Shown here piece by piece: positions 52,340 to 61,400 of a DNA stretch of 64,000 nucleotides. The stretch comes from Theristus sp. LFF4_11 (lineage: Eukaryota > Nematoda > Chromadorea > Monhysterida > Xyalidae), in assembly GCA_030248135.1 (NCBI GenBank), contig JASANC010001605.1, positions 1 to 64,000 of the forward strand, read 5' to 3'. How positions within the stretch are numbered: the first letter of the stretch is position 1; each line of letters opens with the position of its first letter. The position numbers were made by a program, and so were the translations under genes. The notes under the pieces are model-generated. The model saw only the letters and a program-made list of their open reading frames with translations. It did no database searches and was not told where the DNA came from.

Positions 52340-53280
52340 TCATGGTGGTAAAAGATCATTCTTGGTATAAATTTTATCACTTGGTGATCGAAATGCTGAC
52401 GAACGCACACGTCGACCAAACATCATCATGACGAGCCAGCATTGTGAGTGGCACACGATGGACGACAATGGGGGAGAGCGGACGCCGGAACAGCGCACGT
52501 GACGACCGAACAACTGGTTGCGTAGACGCTTTGGATCACCGCACGCTTCAACATGTTGCGACGCCTTGGATAGACGAACATCACGACAGCACAACACAAT
52601 TGACCGGCAGGACGGTTGCTGCTGGTGCTGCTGGTTCATCGGCGTCATCGGCACGAAGCCAACTCGGTAGAACACGCGACGTGTTGGTGCGATTTCGTCA
52701 ACGACACACGCCTTGAACTCGATGGCATTTGATGGCGCTGCTGCCTTGATTGGCACAACATCTCGACTAGTTTCGGTTGCTGTTTTCACTTCAGAGCCGT
52801 GCATCGCGTCTTCCGTCTTCAAACGAATCACGTGCTTTTCTTCTTCCATCGGCACACGTTTGGTCGCTTTTTTCTCGACGGTTTTCAACTTCTCGACGTT
52901 CTTCTGCGTTGCTGCTTTCATTCTTCTCTTGCGCACTTCCTTGCACCGGGCCGCTTTGATCGGATGAACTTTGCGTTTCTCAGCCGCTTCGACGGGGATC
53001 TCAACTGCCTGATGTTTTTCATGCGGGCTCTTCGGCCGTCATCATCTTCGGTAAAAGCCACACGACGAGCTGCGGCAACGGAATGCTGAACAGACGACGC
53101 CTTTGCTCTTTTGACACCGACGGTCCGTAAAAATAATGCGTCATGTACCGGTCGGCGGCTCTGTGGACGGGCTCCGGACTTTGGAAGTAGTCGGAGAAAT
53201 AAAACGGGTCGTATCTGTCGAATTCTTCGTGTCGATAGACGATTTGCCTCTTTTGTTGATCGTGCTTGTCGACTCACCAC
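52340..53280 (-). other. Interior of the small retrotransposon with basic open frames
   Basis: Two overlapping minus-strand frames, 53280-52918 and 52936-52340, encode very basic polypeptides (Arg/Lys-rich, beginning MVSRQARSTKEANR and MRKRRMKAATQKN). Another frame near 53230-53030 contains EFDRYDPFYFSDYFQSPEP, which looks more protein-like. None matches a family I recognise. The segment could be a decayed gag-like region or captured host sequence. The three competing frames suggest it is not under strong protein selection now. Confidence 0.4.
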
Positions 53281-53414
53281 AAACGATCTTGTGGTCCTCG
53301 TTCAGTCGTTTATCGAGAGACCCAGAATACTGGTTTAGTATGGTTATATAGGCACGGAACCCCAATTAACACAATAATTATCACAGTAATCACCAATAAT
53401 TACCTACTATTAGC
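53279..53414 (-). repeat. 5' LTR of the small retrotransposon with TATA-like promoter motif
   Basis: Identical to 52155-52290. On the minus strand it contains CTATATAACC, a good TATA box, about 60 nt upstream of the LTR end; downstream, TGGTGAGTCGACAAGC may be the primer-binding site because it begins TGG. Confidence 0.8.
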
Positions 53415-53591
53415 TATAGTTTTCCGGATCGTTCTGAAAATAGTCTAGATGAACTCAGCTCGACGAGACGCTTCGAACAAACCTAACTTGTAAAAAAAAA
53501 AATTTTTTAAATTTTTTTTTTAATTTAAAAAAAATCCGGATTTTTTTCCCCTAACCCTACCCCCCCTCACTTTTTGGTCGGCACCCCCCCC

Positions 53592-54052
53592 CATAGTTGT
53601 TCTAGGGGGGGCCTGGGGGGCCGGCCCCCCCAAAAATTTTTCGAATCTATCTCTATCAAAAAAGTTTTTTCGGCTCAGCTATTATCTATCTAAAAAAATT
53701 TCTCAGCCAGCTATCTATCTGAAAATTTTTGTCTTCGAAGACATAAAATGAGCCAATTTTTGACCAAAATTGACCATTTTTGCTCGAAATTCTCGAAAGT
53801 TTCGCTAATTTTAGTTAAAATACGCGTTTATACTTAATTTTTAGCATGTTTTAAGCATTATTTAACTGTTTTTATAGCTTTTTGGCGTTTTAGCTATCTA
53901 TCGAATTTCAAAATTTTTACCCCCCCCCAAAGTCACATGGCCCCCCCCCCGCGGCCCCCCCAAAATTTTCCAGCTATCTATCTATCTGAAAAATTTGCTC
54001 CAGCTATCTATATCGCCCCCCCCCCCAACCCCCCGGCTCTGGAACAACTATG
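53592..54052 (-). mobile_element. X-family element, copy 4 (461 bp)
   Basis: CATAGTTGTTCTAG at the left, CTGGAACAACTATG at the right, flanked by CCCCCCCC and ACCCCCCC (7 of 8 identical) inside Z copy 2. Z copy 1 shows the unoccupied C-rich site near 46640-46670. Confidence 0.82.
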
Positions 54053-54156
54053 ACCCCCCCCACGGCACCACCCCCCCCCCTTCGAAAATTGGGCCCACGG
54101 TACTGTCTGGGGGTGTTCTGGTGTACCCCCCCCCCCCCCCCCCGCCCACGGTACTG

Positions 54157-54275
54157 ACAAGAAGATATTCTGTATTTTACTTTTCCAAGGCAAAACTTTG
54201 GTATTACCCGTGCGATCCCGTGGGCTGCCCTTTATCATGATGGGTGGGGCGGGGCCGGGGCGGGGAGGAGGTGGG
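54157..54275. other. Short inverted copy of part of Z copy 2 and GC-rich spacer
   Basis: ATTCTGTATTTTAC, then GGTATTACCCGTGCGATCCCGTG (within 54165-54222), is the inverted counterpart of 50812-50882. It is followed by a G-rich stretch. Confidence 0.5.
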
Positions 54276-54611
54276 GTTAGGGTTAGGGAGAAAAATCCGA
54301 TTTTTTAATTTAAAATTTTTTTTTATTTTTTTTCACAAATTAGGTTTGTTCGAAGCGTCTCGTCGAGCTGAGTTCAGCTAGACTATTTTCAGTACGATCC
54401 GGAAAACTATAAGAGCGAAAAACGTGTTTTATTGAAATTATGTCAATTTCACAGAGGGAAAGTTGCATTTTCAACAGTAAAACAGGACAATTTTTGACGT
54501 GTACTTGAATATTGAACCGTTCTTAGTTGTTCCTCTTTAGAAAATTACCAAAATTTGACTGTGTTCAAAAATTCCTGTTTGCTGTAGCTAAGTCGGCAAC
54601 CCCTGTCGACC
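54276..54611 (+). mobile_element. Y-family element, copy 3, 5' part only
   Basis: Begins at GGGGTTAGGGTTAGGG (54273-54288) and follows Y copy 1 (48056-48393) closely through CCCTGTCGACC. After 54611 the similarity stops abruptly, so the 3' two thirds are missing. Confidence 0.8.
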
Positions 54612-54759
54612 TTGTAAGACCGTCAGCGAGTCCAACAACTTTTGGAATAAAGTTTTTGAGCGTCGCAAAACTTGGCTTGTTACAGCCAAGGTGACATTTC
54701 GCCTGGTATTGTGAATTCTGAATTTGAGCTTTCTGAGTTTTTTGTCGGTAAGGTACAAA

Positions 54760-54900
54760 GATACTTTGTAACTTTGTAACTTGGTAACTTCGAAACTTTG
54801 TAACTTTGTAGTTTTGTAACTTCGAAACTTTGTAACTTTGTAACTTTGTAGCTTCGAAACTTTGTAACTTTGAAGCTTTGTAACTTCGAAACTGTGTAAC
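54760..54900 (+). repeat. 8-bp minisatellite (GTAACTTT)
   Basis: About 17 copies of an 8-bp unit with variants GAAACTTT, GTAACTTC, GTAGTTTT and GAAGCTTT arranged in a partly regular 24-40-bp pattern. The minus-strand reading gives a repetitive Lys/Leu/Gln/Ser/Tyr frame, which is a by-product of the 8-bp period and not a gene. Confidence 0.88.
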
Positions 54901-55439
54901 ATGTGATAGGTTGAGGTGTAATAGTTTTGTGTTCTGTGAAATGTAATTGAAAGAAAAACCGGTGAACACGCAATTCGAGCTTTTTTCTAACCTGCGACCA
55001 TGAAATGATGCGACGGCTGTCCCCCTTGCAAGTCTCAACAAACAACTCACTGTGGCAACACAGCTGTTTACATTAGTCGGTCGTGCATGACGCCGCGATA
55101 AAAGTTTACTTGTCTAGTTTTTTGAAAGCATCAAACTGGTCTTTGCAATTATTTTATTCAGCCGGTTTATGGATAATTTTATTTCACAAATCCGATTGCG
55201 TATTTGATGCGTTTTCGGTGTGCAAATCAGTGCCAAAAGTGGATGTTTAGTGCAGAAATTCCATGTTATAGCCGTTTCTAGCGTTTCAAAAAATTTGCGA
55301 TTCACCGTTGTAGTTGATAGCAACAGAAATAAAGTGTAAAAACGCCAACCTGAGAAGTGAGTGAGTGAGTGCCAAGCCTACTCAGTTGAGTCAAAACAAT
55401 GACAAACGCGACAACAACCAAAAGATATAAAACCACAAA
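54901..55439. other. 5' flank of the transglutaminase gene
   Basis: No coding sequence recognised. GTGAGTGAGTGAGTG at 55356-55370 is a short tetranucleotide run. A promoter presumably lies here but no core element can be assigned. Confidence 0.35.
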
Positions 55440-58400
55440 ATGATGAATGCGATCAATTTACCAGCTGACGTGTATGTGGCCCGGTATTCCACGAGTCCGT
55501 ACAATTCGCCCTTCATAAGGTGAGTGTATTTCTTCTTCTCCACGAAAAGCTGCACGTTTTTTACGGCTTTGTAATGCACTTTCTGTCTCAATTTCTGATG
55601 CAATTATGCATGAGTGGTGCTCGTGAGCTCAGTTTTTAACCTCGTCTCTTTCTGTACTGTAACGACTTTCATTCCTGCTGAGCATTGTTTGTCAGTGTTG
55701 CGATAAGATGAGCAAACTGTTTTTCTTTTGCAAATAAAACTGCAAACTTTTGCAAGTGCATTGACGGTGAATTATTCTAACGCCACACCAGCTATAACTT
55801 TTTCTTCAAAAGAGTGAAATGTGAGTGAATAATATTTTTGATGTTGCAGTTTTTGTCTCAACGAAAGTTTATGTTTTGGCGTTTGATATCTTGAAAGTTC
55901 CGAGCAAATTGATTGATTTTTATGTAATAGGCATTTTATTGCCTCACTGTCCCTAAAGTCGACAAGTCCTAAGCGCATCAAAGCAAACATAAAATTGCCT
56001 TTTCACAAAAAATGTTGCTCGCCTCGTACTGAATGAGCCTCAAAGTTATTCACTTTTTTAATTGCAACCAGACGTGATTGCAAAACAAATGTTTCCAACG
56101 CTGAGCAGTTTTCTGTTGCGCGCGATCTATTTTCCACTGTTTGAGCTGACGTCAGCAACATTTCCCTTCTGATCTGTCACCTCCACTGACTGCCCTCCTT
56201 GCCCATAAGCTGTTCACGGATTTCCATTTGTGTCTTCATCGTTCATGTTGCCGTTTGGTCGCAGTGCGCGAATGCCAGAGCGTCGCGGGCGTGCTCGCCA
56301 TTCGCATTGCTCGCTCTCACCCACCAACGCCAATCGCAGTCATCGTGCATCGCTCACCCGCGCAGTGACCACCAATCGCGCAACGAGTCACAACAGTCGA
56401 CGACTCTGGAATGGTCTGATACGAAACGCACTCAACAATACGAAGTCTGCTTTCTTGAAACAATTGATGCTTCCTGATTAGCTATATTTCTTGTTGCATG
56501 TATTTCTGCTTCCAATCACAGTCCGTCGACTTTTGTAATAGCTTCAGCGTAACTCTGAAGTCCTATATAGCGCATGGAAATAAAATTAACACGACGTTCC
56601 ACTTTGAATGCAAAAAAAAATCTTCGAAAAAGTAGAGAATTTTTGTTTTTGTTTTTCTGCATCCAGTCGCAGGCCAATGTCGGGTGACTCGAGCGATGCT
56701 GGAGCGAGAGACGTCAACGGCAACATTCCGTCGGTGGCGGTCGGGCGAACTGAAACCAGTAAACCCGTCACTTTGTGCATTTGCAAACTTTCAATTCCAG
56801 GTTGCAACCAAATTCAGCAGACCAACCACAGCAGGTTCCACCCGAACACACGTTTCAGCTGCGCGCAGCGTACGATTGCACGATCGAAGCAAGCCGGTGA
56901 CTGACGACGCCAACAACGATGGCCGTCGCGACCTGCGCTATGCGTCCGCTGACACCGATCGCCCTGGGCGGCCGCGCGATGCGCTCGAACTGAACTGGAT
57001 AGACATGGACGTCGCTGCAAACGCACACGCGCACCGCACTCATGAGTACGCTGCCTAATTTCTGTTCGGTTCACTTTCTGGTTTTGTGAGTGAATTAATT
57101 GTTGTTCTCAAATGACCGCAAAACCAACAGATTTCATCTGGCTGAACGCCGCGATTCACCAACGTTGGTCGTTCGCCGCGGTCAGCCGCTCACAATACAG
57201 GTACAGCTTCATCGTGGGCTTTGCCGGTGCTTTGCGTTCAAAGCCCACTTGAAAACACTTCAAGTCTGTATCGAGTAATAACAAGAAACAAACAAATGAA
57301 TAAACATGTTTTAGTTGTCCATGTGGCGCCCGGTCGCTGTTGCACATGACCGAATTAGACTGGTCGCCGAAACAGGTTGGTGGTGATACATGTAGCTCAC
57401 AAAAGTTTGATGATTGTAATGCAAGAGATTTGCGTGATCGTGTTTCCAATTTCGCCCATTCTTCCATCGCAGGCCAAAATGCGTCAACATCGCGCGGCAC
57501 ACGAGTGAGCATCGTTTGCACTGACGGCGCTTGCACAGCTGGTTGGACGGTAAAAACGGCCATATCAGTCCTCATCGCATTTTGTTTGGCTTTTCACAAC
57601 TTGTTTCATATTTCAAGCTATCATTCAAACATAGAGCGTCCAAAGTGAGTTTGAATGCGCCGCACGGGATTCGCCCGTGATCAAAAGCGCATCCATATTG
57701 GTGACAGCTGCCCCATCCCATATGTGCAGGTGCACTCAGTGCGTGTGCGCGGCTGGCGTGTCACGCTGCGGCTGTCAACAGCAGCGCACGCAGTGGTCGG
57801 CCGATGGCGCCTGCGCGTGCTCACCGAACTCATCGATCTCGACGGGCTCGTCATCGTGCAACGCGATACGCCCGCGCCGCATTTCTATCTGCTGTTCAAT
57901 CCATGGAACACCGGTGCATATTGTATTGCTTTCTTATCTCGATTTTGTGTTGTTGATTTGTGTCTACATTTGAAACTTTTGTAACACGTATCGCTGCAAA
58001 AAGAAATGCCATTTTGATTTTTTCCCTTTAGCGGACAGTGTCTATCTTGCGTCGGAGGAGCAACGCAACGAGTACGTGCTGAACGACGTTGGCAAAATGT
58101 GGCGTGGCTCGCACAATGCCATTCGCCCGTGCTACTGGTCTTATGGACAGGTGTCTAAAAAAATAATGACGCTTTTGCGCTTTGTTTCACAGTTGTACTG
58201 TCACTGCATTCAGTGCATGCGTTTTTCCAGTTTGATGAAGGCATACTGGAGGCCAGTTTGTTTGTGCTGGAGCGATCCGACCTGCGCGCTGCGGCTCTCG
58301 GGGATCCGATTCATGTCAGTCGAACCGTGGTTCAAATGGTGAGAAATTCAGGATTGGTCTTTTTTTAAAATTGAGTTTCAAATTCAAATATGAATTTGTC

Positions 58401-61400
58401 AGCTATAAATAATTTCATCCATCCAAAACCACCTTCGTGTGTGAGTTTCAATGATCATTTTCCAGGTGTTCGTGATGCAATGAAAAAAAAATCAGCTACT
58501 GTAACGGCTACAAAAACGGCTACTCAAATTGCGTTCACGTGTTACTATCTGATATTACACGTATAACATGCATAATCCGTTTATGTATCGATAGCTGTGT
58601 AGCCGTTGTAGCACAACCGTTTTAGAGCATGATGAATCCTACACTGCAGGTCAATTCACCGGACGACAGTGGAGTGGTCGAGGGCAACTGGTCAACGGAC
58701 TACACAGGGGGCACCGCACCCACCGAGTGGACAGGCAGCACTGGCATCCTGCGGCAGTACGTGCGCAACGACGGCGCTCCGGTGAAGTTCGGCCAGTGCT
58801 GGGTGTTTGCCGGTGTCACTTGCACCAGTGCGGCTTTTTCTGTACTCTTTCATTCTGATTTTGTTTTATTTGAAAAGGACGGGCGTTCACTTCCGTACTG
58901 GGCAACTTCTTCAGAATATTGCTTGCTTGCGTTACTTTTTAACTATTGAAGTTGATGGGCTGCATTGATTTTCCAAGTTCTGCGAGCACTCGGCATCCCA
59001 GCACGTGTCGTCTCCAACTTCTCGTCCGCGCACGACACGGACACCACGTGCACCGTCGACGTGCATCTGTCGGCAGAGACCGGCGAACTCGTGAACCAGC
59101 TGAACAGCGACTCTGTCTGGTTGGTGCCATCAAACTCTGTGCGTTCTGATTGGTCACCCCGATGTAGATGCGGCCAATCAATAGAGTCGAGAATATAAAA
59201 CATTCGAACGCAGGAACTTCCACGTGTGGAACGACGCGTGGATGCGGCGGCCGGATTTGCCGGAAGGTCACGATGGCTGGCAGGCGATTGATGCGACACC
59301 GCAGGAAAAGAGCAATGGTCGGTCAAAGGATCGCTGAAGCAAAAACATGTTGCAAAATCACATGGAACTATTTTTGTTAGGGCTGTATCGAGCGGGTCCG
59401 GCACCGCTGGCCGCCATTCGTCGGGGTGATGTTTCATTCGGCTTTGATACACCGTTCATATTTGCTGAGGTGAACGCGGACAAATGCTACTGGCTCGTCG
59501 ATAAACATGGCGATGCTGAACTGAATGAGATTGCGACCGACCAGTTAGCGCAATCTCATTGCTATTTCTATTCTTTGGTGGCTTGGGGATAGTGGTTTTT
59601 CTTGGGTTCCTGTGTTTTTCTTTACGGCCAAAGTCACACGGCATTCTTCGCATCAGAATCGGCCGTCAAGTTTTGACGAAACGACCTGGCCGTGAACTGC
59701 ATCACGGCAACGACGACGCGATGGACATCACGTTCGATTATAAATATCCGGAAGGTGCGTTACTAATTGCGATTGTGTCATTCCATTTTCTGAGTGCATC
59801 GGTTATGTCGCAGCAATTTACTGGCATAACGATTGTGTGATCGCAGGACCCCCTGTGGTTTTTCTACTACAAATTTGCTTTCAGGCTCACTGGTGGAGCG
59901 ATCGGCTGTCAGAAACGCTCTGCTGAATGGCAGAAGCCAGCTGCTGCGCTACTATGAACCAAGCGGACACGGCAGACGCGTCGATTTTAAGCTAAACTTG
60001 AACTCGAAAACTCATCTTGGTATGATAGTTTTTTCATATTTTTTAAATCAAGCAAGACCCCCAACAAAGCCTGGTTATCTTAAGAAGTGCACTGATATCG
60101 TGTGTGGTTTTACTAAACCTTACTCAGCTACATTCTGGCAATTTTCAACCGCTTCTACCAATAAGTCATCTGATTTTTGAAGGATGATGTGTGTTTTCTG
60201 TGTTATCCCTTGAAAATCCGATCGAGAACGGGATCCATTCCAAAAAAACTGAGCATAGTTTTGAAAGTAAAATCACATTTTTACAAATGTTATTCGCATA
60301 TCGCAAATGGAAGACATCAACAACATTGTTTCTGATCCACCAAAGCGACAGTACTTGTCTCCGCGAGCAACGAATCCGTCAGTTCCGCTTGATTTGCTCG
60401 TTCGATCAGCCGGCCGTGTTGTTTCACGCGGAATCGTCTCAACAGCTCGGCATCCACCTCCGGTATTGTGCGATTTTTTGTTTCCGGAAGCAGAAAATAG
60501 AACACAATGGAAAAGACGAACGACGGTACGGCGCAGATGAGGAAAGCAGCGGGGCCAACGTGTCGTTCGGCGATCAGGAATGTGGCGGTGACGAGCACGG
60601 AGCAGCACATGTACGTCGTGCACATCGCTGCCTGCGCAGCGGCGCGCGCGCTCAGTGGCACCAGCTCCGACGGCAGATACCACGTCAGTGTGCCTGCGAG
60701 CAGCTTGGTCGTGATCACAACTCCTTCATAGCATCCACCAGAACGGAGCTTTCAAGCAAGCCGTGAAACAAAGCGGATTTTTTCCGTCGAAGAAATACAG
60801 TAATGCAAAAATTGATTACTCACCGGAGCCACTGGTGAAGCAGACACTGAACGCGAACACCGCCGCCAAGTAGACGTAGCCAGAGTTGTGCTGTTGTTGT
60901 GGCCAGGCGTGCTGCGCGTGCACGGCGAGCATGCAGACGACGTTCAACAGGGAGACCACGGTGCCGTTCACGATGAACAGCGGGCGACGGCCGCAATGTT
61001 CGACGAGGAAGATCGTTGCGAGACCAGTGGCCGTCATTACGGCCACGTTCACGGTCGACCAGTTGGCTGCGGCCGATGCGCTGAAGCCGGCCTTGGCCAG
61101 GGTGATCGTCGACATCACCGCTATGATGTCTGCGCAGAAATGCACTTGTTAGACTCTCAAGTGTCACAGCTGTCACAAAGAAAAACTTGAAATGCGATCA
61201 TCGAATTGAATCTGAATTCTCGACTGACCAATGCCGCTCAGTGCGTTCGCCACAGCCAGCATCACTGTCAGCAGCATTGCTTTGTTCAATAACGGCGACT
61301 TCACAGCCTGAAGAAACGAATGATCGGGTTACTGTGGCCGGCTGGTGGTGTGTTGAGGAAGCATAAAACAGTTATGAATCAACAGTCATGCCTGCCAAAT

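Larger units (their letters stand above)
52155..53414 (-). mobile_element. Small non-autonomous LTR retrotransposon (1260 bp)
   Basis: Two identical 136-bp direct repeats (52155-52290 and 53279-53414) enclose a 988-bp interior. The element is flanked by the 5-bp duplication TATAG (52150-52154 and 53415-53419), and Y copy 1 shows the empty site (CGGAAAACTATAAGAGCG near 48181-48198). Read on the minus strand, a purine tract AGGGGGAAGAAG abuts the downstream LTR as a typical polypurine tract. The interior has no reverse transcriptase, integrase or protease motif, so the element depends on proteins supplied elsewhere. The LTR ends are not the usual TG...CA. Confidence 0.88.
51272..53559 (-). mobile_element. 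Y-family element, copy 2, carrying an LTR retrotransposon
   Basis: Starts TAGGGTTAGGG and ends CCCTAACCCTA; reverse complement of Y copy 1. After removing the 1260-bp retrotransposon and its 5-bp duplication, 1023 bp remain, against 1031 in copy 1. The flanks are C-runs (ACCCCCCC and CCCCCCCT), consistent with an 8-bp duplication in a C tract. Z copy 1 shows the uninterrupted site: TAGGTTGGAC, a C run, then TCACTTTTTGG near 46600-46640. Confidence 0.85.
50354..54105 (+). mobile_element. Z-family element, copy 2, interrupted by Y copy 2 and X copy 4
   Basis: Starts CAGTACCGTGGGC and ends GCCCACGGTACTG. Flanks are exactly TCTGGGGG (50346-50353 and 54106-54113). Without the inner insertions it is about 1.0 kb and aligns with Z copy 1 over both end regions, including TTGGTCGGCACCCC near the right end. 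A G-rich section at 50650-51245 is absent from copy 1 and may be a further insertion. It sits inside Z copy 3. Confidence 0.85.
47470..54156 (-). mobile_element. Z-family element, copy 3, truncated and broken up by three insertions (outermost host)
   Basis: If the insertions at 47501-47970, 48015-50335 and 50354-54105 are removed together with one copy of each 8-bp duplication, the remaining pieces join into a sequence that matches the reverse complement of Z copy 1 (45933-46055) almost base for base, ending GCCCACGGTACTG at 54156. The other end is lost near 47470. It is therefore the oldest layer of the cluster. Confidence 0.7.

Noticed and set aside
48048..54288. Interstitial telomere or chromosome-fusion scar from GGGTTAGGG sequences
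   Set aside because: Each occurrence is the terminal repeat of a Y element; around copy 1 an exact 8-bp target duplication proves it is a transposon end.
54565..55050. Minus-strand frame with repeated Ser-Tyr-Lys-Val-Thr-Lys-Leu-Gln-like residues
   Set aside because: It reads across the 8-bp minisatellite and the broken edge of a Y element; the periodic residues follow from the DNA repeat.
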